A stretch of 64,000 nucleotides of DNA, from assembly GCF_030268225.1 (NCBI RefSeq), contig NZ_BSQG01000001.1:124001-188000 (forward strand), given 5' to 3'. The notes beneath the pieces are model-generated. The model searched no databases and was not told the DNA's origin. It worked only from the letters and a program-made list of their open reading frames with translations. Source of the stretch: Nocardiopsis ansamitocini (GTDB taxonomy: Bacteria > Actinomycetota > Actinomycetes > Streptosporangiales > Streptosporangiaceae). Each line of letters starts with the position of its first letter. Position 1 is the first letter of the stretch. A program made the position numbers and the translations under genes. This document shows, in pieces, positions 7,093 through 15,842 of this stretch.

Positions 7093-8871
7093 GTGGACGA
7101 CAGATGGACGCCTGAAGGGGATGGAGCAGCTGACTTCCCCGCCGCGGCTCCCGCGGGCCCCGGGTTCCCCCCACCCCCTGATACTCACGATTCCGACGAG
7201 CCCAAGCCTGCCCCCGAGCCCGAGCGCCGCTCCCGCAAGGGACTGGTCATCGGAATCGTCGCGGGGGTGACGGTCCTGGCCCTGGCCGGGGCCGGCGTGT
7301 CCTGGTACGTACTGTCCATGCCCAAACCCGAGGAGACCGTCACCGGCTACGCCAGTGCCTGGAACTCCGGTGACTACCCCGCACTCGCGGAACTGGCCAC
7401 CGGCGAGGGCGTCGCCGAGGCGTACACCGCCGTGGCCGAGAACCTGGGCGTGGAGTCCACCTCGGTCACCACCGGGACGGTGACCAGCGACGGCGACACC
7501 GCGAGCGTCCCCTACACCGTCGCCCTGACCCTGGCCAACGCGGGCGACTGGTCCTACGAGGGCGAGCTTCCGTTGGAGCGGGTCGACGGAGAATGGAAGG
7601 TGGCGTTCTCCCCCTCCGTCATCCACCCGCAACTGGGCCAGGGCCAGACCCTGACCCGTGTCAACCAGTGGGGCGACCGCGGTCAGGTCCTGGCAGCCGA
7701 CGGTTCACGGGTGGACACCCCGGAGAACGCGGGCAGTTCGGTGGGGATGATCGTCGGCGAGGTCGGCACCGCCTCCGCAGAAGACCTGGAGGACCTCGGT
7801 CCTGCCTACGCCGAGGGCGACCCCACCGGCGCCAGCGGAATCCAGAAATCCCAGGAGGCCCGGCTCGCAGGCACTCCCACCACCAGCATCCAGATCGTCG
7901 ACGAGGGGGAGGACGCCGAACCCGACGAAGACGCCCCCGTGGTGGGCAGTATCGAGGGAACTCCCGGCCAGGACGTCACCCTGTCCATCGACCCCGCGAT
8001 CCAAAGCGCCGCCGGCGCCGCCATCAGCGGGCAGGGCAAACCCACCGCCCTTGTGGCCGTGCGACCTTCCACCGGTGAGGTCCTGGCCGCGGTCAACGCC
8101 CCCGGCGGCTTCAACCGCGCCTTCGAAGGGCAGTACCCGGCAGGGTCGACGTTCAAGATCATTTCCTACGACGCGCTGCTGGGCGCCGGCCTGGGCACCG
8201 GTGACACCATGGACTGCCCGAAGGTCGCCGAGGTGGGCGGCTGGCCGTTCAAGAACGCCGGCGACGCCGAGTACGGCGACCAGAGCGTGACCGAGGCGTT
8301 CGCCACCTCGTGCAACACCGCGCTGGTCCAGGAAGTCGCCGAGCGGCTGGACGGAGCCTCGCTGGTCGACGCGGCCGAGAGGTTCGGCTTCAACAGCGAC
8401 CTCGACGTGGGCGTCCCGACCCTGGAGTCCTCGTTCCCGACCCCGGACAGCACCACGCTTCTGGCCGCCATGAGCATCGGACAGGGGCAGATGCTCACCT
8501 CTCCGCTGCACATGGCCACCGTCCCGGCCGCGGTGGCCGACGGCTCGTGGCGCTCTCCCGTGCTGGTCACCGATCCCGCGCTTCCCGACCAGCCCGAGCC
8601 CACACCCGTCCCCAACGCCGAGGCGCTGCGGCCGATGATGCGCGCGGTCGTCACCGAGGGCACCGCCAAGGACGTCGGTTTCACCGGCGACGTGCACGGC
8701 AAGAGTGGAACCGCGGAGTACGGAACCGCTGAGGAGGGCGAGGACCTGCCTGCGCACGGATGGTTCGTCGGCTACGAGGACGACGTCGCCTTCGCGGTCA
8801 TCGTCGAGGACGGCGAGAGCGGTTCGGGTGCTGCCGCACCACTGGCGAAGAAGTTCCTGGACGGACTGTAA
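7093..8871 (+). CDS. Penicillin-binding protein (transpeptidase) with NTF2-like N-terminal domain
   Basis: A 592-residue single-pass membrane transpeptidase that cross-links peptidoglycan outside the cell. In order it has a Pro/Glu-rich cytoplasmic tail (1-50), a transmembrane helix (about 52-75), an NTF2/MecA_N-like domain (about 80-175), a linker or dimerisation region, and a class-B transpeptidase domain. The three active-site motifs are intact: GSTFK with catalytic Ser352 and Lys355, SCN at 406-408, and KSG at 537-539. The GTG start at 7093 is preceded by GGAAGGAC. It stands alone behind the terminator-containing leader. The lack of PASTA repeats and the NTF2 domain separate it from PBP2/FtsI-type proteins; its septal or lateral role is not evident. 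Confidence 0.9.
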   Translation: MDDRWTPEGDGAADFPAAAPAGPGFPPPPDTHDSDEPKPAPEPERRSRKGLVIGIVAGVTVLALAGAGVSWYVLSMPKPEETVTGYASAWNSGDYPALAELATGEGVAEAYTAVAENLGVESTSVTTGTVTSDGDTASVPYTVALTLANAGDWSYEGELPLERVDGEWKVAFSPSVIHPQLGQGQTLTRVNQWGDRGQVLAADGSRVDTPENAGSSVGMIVGEVGTASAEDLEDLGPAYAEGDPTGASGIQKSQEARLAGTPTTSIQIVDEGEDAEPDEDAPVVGSIEGTPGQDVTLSIDPAIQSAAGAAISGQGKPTALVAVRPSTGEVLAAVNAPGGFNRAFEGQYPAGSTFKIISYDALLGAGLGTGDTMDCPKVAEVGGWPFKNAGDAEYGDQSVTEAFATSCNTALVQEVAERLDGASLVDAAERFGFNSDLDVGVPTLESSFPTPDSTTLLAAMSIGQGQMLTSPLHMATVPAAVADGSWRSPVLVTDPALPDQPEPTPVPNAEALRPMMRAVVTEGTAKDVGFTGDVHGKSGTAEYGTAEEGEDLPAHGWFVGYEDDVAFAVIVEDGESGSGAAAPLAKKFLDGL

Positions 8872-8909
8872 GCACACAGCGGCGCGGACGTCTCGGGGTT
8901 CGTAGCCGC

Positions 8910-8948
8910 ACGGGCGGCCAACCGGAAGATCGGCGGTTGGCCGCCCGT
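8910..8948. terminator. Bidirectional terminator between the PBP and DUF3040 genes
   Basis: A perfect 14-bp stem, acgggcggccaacc (8910-8923) / ggttggccgcccgt (8935-8948), with an 11-nt loop between convergent genes. Confidence 0.8.
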
Positions 8949-8988
8949 GTCATGTCCGGGACAACAGACCCGGCGAACGCTTCTGGGC

Positions 8989-9285
8989 TCAAGGAGCCGA
9001 CTGATCGGCCACCACTGCTTCAGGGGCGGGAGTGGAGCCGGCGGGAGAGGGAACAGAAGACGCGCCGGGCGTGGCAACGAAGAGCACGACCAAGAGTCCC
9101 ACGACTGCGAAGGCGATGGCTCCGCAGACCAGCCACGGACGCCACCCGCCGGCACTGTGGGCAACCGCGAAAGAAGGGTCGTCGGACCCGAAAGACGACA
9201 GGTGCCCGGCGAGCTGAGGATCGTCCTCACTGAGCCGAATCTCGATCTCAGCGAGAATCCTTCTCTCGTTCTCCCGCAAAGCCAC
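8989..9285 (-). CDS. DUF3040-family small membrane protein
   Basis: A 98-residue protein. I chose the GTG at 9285 because GAGGAGGGTG sits just upstream and the product then begins VALRENERRILAEIEIRL, the usual DUF3040 opening (acidic helix, then DPQLAG). One transmembrane helix lies at about residues 48-68, followed by a short Pro/Ala-rich tail. DUF3040 proteins are common in actinomycetes, often near division genes, but have no assigned function. It is monocistronic. Confidence 0.75.
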   Translation of the reverse strand: MALRENERRILAEIEIRLSEDDPQLAGHLSSFGSDDPSFAVAHSAGGWRPWLVCGAIAFAVVGLLVVLFVATPGASSVPSPAGSTPAPEAVVADQSAP

Positions 9286-9423
9286 GGCACCCTCCTCGGC
9301 GTGTGGGGGACATTCAACGCTGGTGCATGTGGATCTCTGCCCCGTCGGACCGATTTCTATCCGCTTCCACGGGGCCAATTCCACAGGTTTCACGGTCAGC
9401 GAGGCTAACCACCAGGTACGTCT

Positions 9424-11052
9424 TTACTCACCGTCGCTGATCAGGGCCCCGTCTCCGGGCGCGCTCTCACTGCGGTAGACGTCCAGAGCCGTCACGTAGT
9501 AGGCGGCGGCCTCGGCCGGGGCATCGGCGTCGAGGTACCGTGCCTCGCCCCCGTCAGGGGCGCCGACCACGGCCACCAGGTTCGCGGCGTCGGCCAACGC
9601 ACAGAGGTCGTCGCCCTGCCCGGGAACCCGGTACACCGCGTACATCAGGTCGCCGTCGGCGACATTCCAGACCAGTTCGGCTCCCCCGTCGGTCCGCTCC
9701 GCGGCCAGGCCGGCCACCGGCGCGGGCGCGTCCTGGGCGCCGTTGGCGACAGGCGGCAGAGCGGGGCGGCCGTAGTGGCGCTCCACAAGGTGCTCGGTGG
9801 CCTCCCGGGCTTTTCCGCTGAGATCCTTCATCGAGAAGTAGACGTCGCCCGTGACCGCGGAGTGATCGCGGTTGAAGTCGAGCTGTCGCGACAGCGCGTC
9901 CTTGCCCGTCCAGTTGCTCTCCCCGACCCGGTAAGGGGCCTGTCCTATATAGAGGTCGACGTCGGTCCCTTCTACCTCGTCCGCCCACCAGGGCACCAGT
10001 TTCGCGTAGTCGGCGGTGGCGAAGCCCTGGTGCCAGTAGAGCTGGGGAACGACGTAGTCGATGGTGCCCGCCTGGATCCAGGCGCGGGTGTCGGCGTTGA
10101 GCGCGTCGTAGGACTGCAGACCGCTGGTAGCCGACCCCGAGTCGTCGGTGTTCTTGTTGCGCCAGATCCCGAACGGGCTCACCCCGAACTGGACCCAGGG
10201 CTTGCTCTGCTCGATACCGTCGTCGATGTCGGCGATCAACTGGTCGACGTTGTCGCGCCGCCAGTCGTCACGGTCGTCGAAGCCATCGCCGTGGGCCTCC
10301 CAGCTGGCATCGTCGTCGAAGGTCTCCCCCTCGGCCGGGTAGGGGTAGAAGTAGTCGTCGAAGTGCACGCCGTCCACGTCGTAGCGTTTCACGACGTCCA
10401 GGACGACGCTGGTGACCCAGTTGCGGGCATCAGGGTTTCCGGGGTCGAAGAAGCCCTGCTTGTCGTAGGTGATCAGCCAGTCGGGGTGGCGCTTGACCGG
10501 GTGATCGGCGACCAGCCCGTCGAGGTCGGGATCCTTCCAGCCGACCCGGTAGGGGTTGAACCAGGCGTGCAGTTCGATCCCGCGTTTGTGGGCCTCGGCG
10601 GTGGCGAACTCCAGCGGGTCGTAACCGGGGTCACCGCCCTGCTTGCCGGTCAGGTAGCGCGCCCACGGCTCCTTGTCCGAGGCGTACACCGCGTCGGCGG
10701 TAGGGCGCACGTGGAAGAAGACGGCGTTCAGGCGGAGCTCGGCCGCGCGGTCCAGTTGGGCCACGAGTTCGTCCTGCTGCTTCTTGACGCTCAGCCCGGG
10801 CTTGGAGGGCCAATCGATGTTGCGCACGGTGGTGATCCAGGCGGCACGCATCTGGCGCTTGGGCCGCGCGGCGTCGACTTCGCAGTTATCGGGGATCGGC
10901 TCCGCCTGAGGGTGCGCCGCGGCAGAGGGAGCCGAGGAACCGGCCCCGGGAAGCCCGCCGACATTGGGCGAGACGCCGTCAGGAACAGTGGCGCACGCCG
11001 CAAGCATCGGCGCTGCCAGGCATACCGCCACCGACCGAGTGAACCATCCCAT
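9424..11052 (-). CDS. Glycoside-hydrolase-like (GHL10/DUF187) lipoprotein
   Basis: A 542-residue putative lipoprotein. The ATG at 11052 gives a signal peptide with lipobox LAAC (Cys20), so the protein should be anchored outside the membrane. The central 350 residues are a TIM-barrel-like GHL10 domain (PF02638), recognised from RAAWITTVRNIDWPS, the conserved HVRPTADAVY, HAWFNPYR and DGVHFDDYFYPYP blocks. Characterised relatives act on bacterial cell-surface polysaccharides, but many have no known substrate. The final 110 residues resemble a fibronectin-III-like domain (AELVWNV and a following beta pattern). The open frame runs on upstream to 11844, but that part lies opposite menF and is not coding. 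Confidence 0.8.
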   Translation of the reverse strand: MGWFTRSVAVCLAAPMLAACATVPDGVSPNVGGLPGAGSSAPSAAAHPQAEPIPDNCEVDAARPKRQMRAAWITTVRNIDWPSKPGLSVKKQQDELVAQLDRAAELRLNAVFFHVRPTADAVYASDKEPWARYLTGKQGGDPGYDPLEFATAEAHKRGIELHAWFNPYRVGWKDPDLDGLVADHPVKRHPDWLITYDKQGFFDPGNPDARNWVTSVVLDVVKRYDVDGVHFDDYFYPYPAEGETFDDDASWEAHGDGFDDRDDWRRDNVDQLIADIDDGIEQSKPWVQFGVSPFGIWRNKNTDDSGSATSGLQSYDALNADTRAWIQAGTIDYVVPQLYWHQGFATADYAKLVPWWADEVEGTDVDLYIGQAPYRVGESNWTGKDALSRQLDFNRDHSAVTGDVYFSMKDLSGKAREATEHLVERHYGRPALPPVANGAQDAPAPVAGLAAERTDGGAELVWNVADGDLMYAVYRVPGQGDDLCALADAANLVAVVGAPDGGEARYLDADAPAEAAAYYVTALDVYRSESAPGDGALISDGE

Positions 11053-11242
11053 CGCGCGTTTCCCCCGTGCACACCATTCGTCAGCTGCGGACGCAGGCCA
11101 GCTTAGGGGGCCGTCAACGGTCCTTCCCGCCAATCGCGGCCTTTTACGTCCCGAAATCACAACCGAAAGGACGATACCCCCGGCATGAGAGAAAAAGGTG
11201 CCTCGTTCTCCGTGGTGACCAGGACGCATAGACTGCTGGGTC

Positions 11243-12505
11243 GTGAACTCCGCCATCGAACCGCCTCTGCGCCTCTTCGTGCGCACCGTGGCGCTCCCCG
11301 ACGACCGCGCCCTGATCGACCACCTCCCCGAGACCGCACCGCTGGCCTGGATCAGGCGGGGAGAGGGGTTGGTGGCCTGGGGGGAGGCCGCCCGGCTGCG
11401 GTTGTCCGCCGAGACCGAGCGCACGGGTCGCACGCGCTTCGCGACTGCGGCGGAGTGGGCGCGCACCCTTCTGGCCGGGGCCGAGGTGACCGACGACGTG
11501 AATATCGCCGGCACCGGACCGGTGGTCTTCGGATCGTTCTCCTTCGACGGGACCGGCACGGACTCGACGGTCGTCCTGCCCAGGGTGATCGTGGGCCGGC
11601 GAGCGGGGCGCTCCTGGATCACGACGGTGAACGATCGGCCCGGCCACCCCTCCGATCTGCTGGCGGGCAGCGGGCGGCGGCGCGAGATCGGAGCGCTGCG
11701 CTGGTCCGGTGGCGCCCTCGGCGACGATGCGTGGCGCACGGCGGTGGGGGCGGCGGTGGACCGGATCGGCACCGGAGGGCTGGAGAAGGTGGTGCTGGCC
11801 CGCGACCTCGTCGCGGAGGCACCCGACCCCATCGATGTACGCACGCTCCTGGACCGCCTGACGGGTGACTACCCCGATTGCTACTCCTACTCCGTCGACG
11901 GCCTGGTGGGCGCCACCCCCGAACTGCTGGTGCGGCGCGACGGCGACACCCTCGAATCGCTGGTGCTGGCGGGGACACGTCCCCGTGGGACGGATCCGGA
12001 CACGGATGCGGCCCTGGCCGCCGCGCTGCTGGACTCGGACAAGGACCTGGCCGAACACGCCTACGCGACAGAGTCGCTGCGCCTGGCGTTGGGACCGTTG
12101 TCCGCGCGGTTGACGGTGTCCGATCAGCCGGAGATCCTGCGGCTGGCCAATCTGCAGCACCTGGCCTCCGCGGTGCGTGCCACGCTACGGCCGGGCGTGT
12201 CCGCCCTGGACGCGGTGGCGGCGCTGCACCCCACCGCCGCGGTGGGGGGAACCCCCACCGCGGCGGCGATGGAGGCCATCGCCGAGCTGGAGCAGATGGA
12301 CCGCGGACGCTACGCGGGGCCGGTGGGCTGGCTGGACGGCCACGGTAACGGCGAGTGGGGGATCGCGCTGCGCTGCGCCCACGTCGTGGGAAGGAGCGCA
12401 CGGTTGTTCGCCGGATGCGGGATCGTGGCCGGTTCCGAACCCGAGGCCGAACTGGCCGAGGCAGTGACGAAGTTCGCGGCGATGCGCACCGCGCTGACCG
12501 ACTGA
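11243..12505 (+). CDS. menF: Isochorismate synthase
   Basis: A 420-residue chorismate-binding enzyme that isomerises chorismate to isochorismate, the first committed step of menaquinone synthesis. The C-terminal two thirds carry the family blocks GGLEKVVLARDL, SLVLAGTRPRG, DKDLAEHAYA, LHPTAAVGGTPT and RYAGPVGWLDGHGNGEW. The isochorismate-type GxP loop and the men neighbours favour MenF over a salicylate or anthranilate synthase. The start is the GTG at 11243. It is separated from menD/C/B by the PadR operon and a pseudogene, and is transcribed in the opposite direction to them. A hairpin terminator follows. Confidence 0.85.
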   Translation: MNSAIEPPLRLFVRTVALPDDRALIDHLPETAPLAWIRRGEGLVAWGEAARLRLSAETERTGRTRFATAAEWARTLLAGAEVTDDVNIAGTGPVVFGSFSFDGTGTDSTVVLPRVIVGRRAGRSWITTVNDRPGHPSDLLAGSGRRREIGALRWSGGALGDDAWRTAVGAAVDRIGTGGLEKVVLARDLVAEAPDPIDVRTLLDRLTGDYPDCYSYSVDGLVGATPELLVRRDGDTLESLVLAGTRPRGTDPDTDAALAAALLDSDKDLAEHAYATESLRLALGPLSARLTVSDQPEILRLANLQHLASAVRATLRPGVSALDAVAALHPTAAVGGTPTAAAMEAIAELEQMDRGRYAGPVGWLDGHGNGEWGIALRCAHVVGRSARLFAGCGIVAGSEPEAELAEAVTKFAAMRTALTD

Positions 12506-12521
12506 GCAGCCTCCTCGACGG

Positions 12522-12561
12522 CCGCATCACCGGCGGGGCAGTCCCCTCGCCGGCGATGCGG
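12522..12561. terminator. Hairpin between menF and the PadR-operon membrane gene
   Basis: ccgcatc (12522-12528) pairs with gatgcgg (12555-12561), continued inward by a mostly paired G+C-rich segment. It lies between convergent genes and probably serves both. Confidence 0.65.
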
Positions 12562-12570
12562 TTCACGTCG

Positions 12571-13167
12571 TCATGCGCGGACCGCCCAGACCCGGCCCGA
12601 GGGATCGCGGTAGGTGGTCCAGTGCACCGGCCGACCGTCACGGTGGAAGTCGTGCTTGGTCAGCATCCTGCGGCGCTGATAGGGGATGCTGGCCGCCCCC
12701 ATCAGCACCACGAGTCCACCGGCCAGCGCGATCATCCCTCCGTTGGTGAGCACACCGCCCAGGGCGCCGCCCAAGGGGGCGGCCAGCATCGCCCAGAAAC
12801 CGGTCTCGGGCGAGCTCAGGAGGTAGAGGGGCAGGACGAGCACCAGGTAGAAGGCCAGCGAGGCCATGATGGTGCGCACCGGGTAGTACCTGCTCATGAG
12901 GTCGTCGCGCGCCCACATGCGATGGCGGTGGGGTACCCGGATGTTGAAGAAGCGGTAGGCCAGCCAGTTCAGGAAGGGCGGCCGTTCTCTGGCGCGGGTG
13001 GCCAGTCCCGCCCACATCAACCCCCGGCGCTCCGCCTTGCTGACGGTGAGTTCGTCGAGATCGCGCAGTTCGAGCGCGGTCTCCACGATCTCGTCCCCGT
13101 GACGCTCACGGTAGTGCTTGGGGTACCAGCGCAGTGACCGGCGCAGCTCCCGCTCGTATCGATCCAT
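12571..13167 (-). CDS. Membrane protein of a PadR operon, unknown function
   Basis: A 198-residue protein that opens with an acidic/basic helical segment (MDRYERELRRSLRWYP) of the permease-prefix kind, in which bacterial PadR partners often start. Three hydrophobic stretches follow, at about 99-117, 121-140 and 143-162, with a cytoplasmic basic tail. The ATG lies 1 nt after the PadR stop, so the two are translationally coupled. I do not recognise a specific family or transported substrate. Confidence 0.7.
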   Translation of the reverse strand: MDRYERELRRSLRWYPKHYRERHGDEIVETALELRDLDELTVSKAERRGLMWAGLATRARERPPFLNWLAYRFFNIRVPHRHRMWARDDLMSRYYPVRTIMASLAFYLVLVLPLYLLSSPETGFWAMLAAPLGGALGGVLTNGGMIALAGGLVVLMGAASIPYQRRRMLTKHDFHRDGRPVHWTTYRDPSGRVWAVRA

Positions 13168-13168
13168 G

Positions 13169-13507
13169 TCAGGCGAACCCCATTCCCAGTTGCGGACGCG
13201 GCATCAGCAGCCGCGCGCGGGCCGTCTCGGCCATGCGCGCCAACCGCTCGGTCTCCTCGCTCAGGACACGGTGACCGTTGTCGGTGAGGCGGTAGTACCG
13301 GCGATTGCGGCCGTTGACGACCTCCTCGCGCTCCACGGCCACCAACTCCTCCCCCGCCAACCGGTCCAGCGCGCCGTAGAGCGTCCCCGCTCCGATACGC
13401 ACCCTGCCCTCCGACAGGTCACGCACCGTGGTGATGATCGCGTACCCGTGCCGCGGCCCTTCGGTGAGGGCCAGCAGCACGAGGTAGCTCTGCTCTCTCA
13501 GTGCCAT
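13169..13507 (-). CDS. PadR-family transcriptional regulator
   Basis: A 112-residue winged-helix repressor. The PadR pattern is clear: SYLVLLALTEGPRHGYAI, GAGTLYGALDRL and RNRRYYRLTDNG, followed by a short C-terminal dimerisation helix (subfamily-2-like length). It is expected to repress its own operon and the coupled membrane gene, with an effector that enters hydrophobic pockets. A TATATATC/GATATATA palindrome immediately upstream of its ATG is the obvious operator. There is no clear Shine-Dalgarno, because the operator fills that space. Confidence 0.9.
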   Translation of the reverse strand: MALREQSYLVLLALTEGPRHGYAIITTVRDLSEGRVRIGAGTLYGALDRLAGEELVAVEREEVVNGRNRRYYRLTDNGHRVLSEETERLARMAETARARLLMPRPQLGMGFA

Positions 13508-13511
13508 GATC

Positions 13512-13536
13512 TATATATATCAGCAAACGATATATA
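13512..13536 (-). promoter_or_regulatory. Putative PadR operator and promoter
   Basis: The inverted repeat TATATATC (13514-13521) / GATATATA (13529-13536) with a 7-nt spacer is the only long A+T run in this region and lies 5 nt upstream of the padR ATG. It contains -10-like TATAT hexamers, so repressor binding would block initiation directly. Confidence 0.7.
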
Positions 13537-13549
13537 ATGGAACCAAGAA

Positions 13550-14018
13550 TTACTGGTCCTGAGCGTCGCCCCAGTCGGCTCCGGGAACGAACAGACAACA
13601 GACGGTGGCGCGGGTCCCTGTTGGCCCCGCCGGCAGGCTGCGCTGCCACATACCGCCGTCGACGGGAACCTGCCGAGCCTGTGCGGCGCGGACGTCCGTC
13701 CCCAGAACGGCCGTCGCCCCGGACACCGGGGGCGCCGGTACCGCCCGTCCCGAACGCCAGCGGGCCGCGCTCGTCGAAGGAGACGAACACACCGTCGGGG
13801 TCGCGGCGTGCGTAGCGCACCCCGACCACGGCCCCGACGGGGATGGGACCGTAGACGTGGGGGAACAGGGTTCCCGGCTCCACACCGGACGGCGGCGACC
13901 ATGACCGCCTCGTCGGGTGAGGCGTGCACGAACCCCTGGTGGCGAAAGAGTCAGCGGCAACGGGGCCGGTGCGGTCGACCCAGCGGGCGGGATCCGTCAT
14001 GGGCAACACGCGTGTCAT
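13550..14018 (-). pseudogene. Broken DUF952-family gene
   Basis: DUF952 signatures are present but spread over different minus-strand frames. From the ATG at 14018 one frame reads MTRVLPMTDPARW and on to DSFATRG; the next frame gives FVHASPDEAVMVAAV (13929-13880); the first frame resumes with GTLFPHVYGPIPVGAVVGVR. Intact DUF952 proteins have about 55 residues between the GFIH and LFPH blocks; here there are about 22, so an internal deletion with frameshifts is likely. A further protein-like stretch in a third frame (VPVDGGMWQRSL) ends at 13550. An alternative explanation is sequencing error at G/C runs, but that would not restore the missing residues. Confidence 0.5.
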
Positions 14019-14072
14019 GGCGTCAAGTATCGCCACCGACCCGCAGGAACCCGCCCGGCAGGGTGCGCGGAC

Positions 14073-15746
14073 TCAGCCGGCGACCGCCGCGGTCACCGCC
14101 CCCTGCAGACGCTTGCGCAGCGCTGTCGAGGCGACACGGTCGGTCTGGACCTCCACCACACGCACCCCCTCGCCCAACAGGGCCTTGGGAAGGTCGGTGG
14201 CCCATTCCAGACGGGTGTAGGGCAGCTCGGCCACAGCGGCCACCCGCTCCATCGTCACCCCGTGCGGGGTGCCGAACACGCGCTCGAAATCGGGATGGCC
14301 CGCCTGCTCCAGCCCGGAGAAGATCCCGCCGCCGTCGTTGTTGACCACGACCACTGCCAGGTCCGGGCGCGGCTCGGCAGGCCCCAGCAGCAGACCGTTC
14401 TGGTCGTGCAGCATCGCCAGGTCACCCAGCAGGGCAACGGCCGCCCCGCCGCCCTGGGCCTGGTGGGCGAGCGCCGCACCGACCGCGCTGGAAACAGTGC
14501 CGTCGATACCGCTCACTCCCCGGTTGCCGATCACGCGCGCGCCACAACGCGGCAGCATGACGGCGTCGAGGTCGCGGATGGGCATGCTCGACCCGGCGAA
14601 CAGCAACGAGCCGTTGGCCAGGTGGGAGGCGAGGTCACGGGCCAGCCGGGGCTCGCTCAACGACTCGTCGGCGTCGAGGACCGCGTCCACTGCGGCACGC
14701 CCGGTGGCCTCGGCCGCCGCCCAGGAGCGCGCCCAACCGGTGTCGGGCAGAGCGGTGTCGGAGGCGCGCACGGCGGCGACCACGTCGGTGGCGGTGCGCA
14801 CGGGGTCGGCAAAAGCGAGCGGGTCGTCGGCGACCACCACGTGGCGCCGGGCCTGGCGCAGGTACCCCAGGAGCTGGCGTGACAGACCCGGGCGCCCGAC
14901 GCTCACCACGATGTCGGGGGCATAGCGCTGGGCGAAGCCTGGGACCGCCAGGAGCTGGCGATAGACCGAAACGGCCTCGAACCGGCGAAGGTTGGAAGTG
15001 GGCTCGGCCAACAGCGGCCAGCCCGTGGCCATGGACAATTGCAGGAACGGCACGGGGTCGTAGTCGCCGTCCCCGCAGACGATGACGCCGCGCTCCACGT
15101 CGGGCAGTTCCAGGGGCTCGGGTTCGGGGCCGCGTAGGGGCATCGTGATCCAGGGCCGGTTCCGATCGCGCCCCTCAAGGGGTTCGACCCAGGGTGGCCC
15201 CGCCCCTTCGGCGTCGGGCACCAACGGGTCCCGAAACGCCAGGTTCAGATGGACGGGTCCCGGCCGGGATCCACGGGTGGCCGTCCACGCGCGGCAGGCC
15301 AGCGAACGCCAGTAGGCGACCATTCCCACCACCGGTTCGGGGACACCGACCTCGGTGAAAGAACGGACCGCCGATCCGTAGAGCCCGATCTGGTCGACCG
15401 TCTGGTTGGCACCCGTTCCGCGCAGCTCCGGCGGACGGTCCGCGGTCAGGACCAGCAGCCCGACACCGCTCTCGTCGGCCTCCAGCACCGCCGGATGGAA
15501 ATTGGCGGCCGCAGTTCCCGAGGTGCACACCAGTGCCACGGCCCGACGCGAGACCCGGGCCAGGCCCAGTGCCAGAAAAGCCGCGGAGCGCTCGTCGACG
15601 CGGACATGGACGCGGATCGTGGGATGTGCCACCAGCGCCAGGGCGAGCGGGGTCGATCTGGACCCCGGCGCGATGACGGCCTCGGCCAGGCCCAGCCGGG
15701 CCAGCTCGTCGACCAGGACTCGCGCCAGGGCGGTAGAGGGGTTCAT
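14073..15746 (-). CDS. menD: 2-succinyl-5-enolpyruvyl-6-hydroxy-3-cyclohexene-1-carboxylate synthase
   Basis: A 557-residue thiamine-diphosphate enzyme that joins isochorismate and 2-oxoglutarate (SEPHCHC synthase) in menaquinone synthesis. The N-terminal domain has VIAPGSRSTPLALAL, DERSAAFLALGLAR and CTSGTAAANFHPAVLEA; the ThDP/Mg-binding half has GDLAMLHDQNGLLL and VVVVNNDGGGIFS. The ATG at 15746 follows AAGAGAG and matches the usual MNPSTALARVLV start; the longer open frame has no family support. It is the last gene of menB-menC-menD, 96 nt after the menC stop. Confidence 0.95.
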   Translation of the reverse strand: MNPSTALARVLVDELARLGLAEAVIAPGSRSTPLALALVAHPTIRVHVRVDERSAAFLALGLARVSRRAVALVCTSGTAAANFHPAVLEADESGVGLLVLTADRPPELRGTGANQTVDQIGLYGSAVRSFTEVGVPEPVVGMVAYWRSLACRAWTATRGSRPGPVHLNLAFRDPLVPDAEGAGPPWVEPLEGRDRNRPWITMPLRGPEPEPLELPDVERGVIVCGDGDYDPVPFLQLSMATGWPLLAEPTSNLRRFEAVSVYRQLLAVPGFAQRYAPDIVVSVGRPGLSRQLLGYLRQARRHVVVADDPLAFADPVRTATDVVAAVRASDTALPDTGWARSWAAAEATGRAAVDAVLDADESLSEPRLARDLASHLANGSLLFAGSSMPIRDLDAVMLPRCGARVIGNRGVSGIDGTVSSAVGAALAHQAQGGGAAVALLGDLAMLHDQNGLLLGPAEPRPDLAVVVVNNDGGGIFSGLEQAGHPDFERVFGTPHGVTMERVAAVAELPYTRLEWATDLPKALLGEGVRVVEVQTDRVASTALRKRLQGAVTAAVAG

Positions 15747-15842
15747 TCGGACTCTCTTGTAGCGAGACGTGACTGCCAAGTTATAACCACGCGGACGGGC
15801 CGGGCAGTCCGCCCCGCACCCTGATGGGTGCTGGATCACCCC

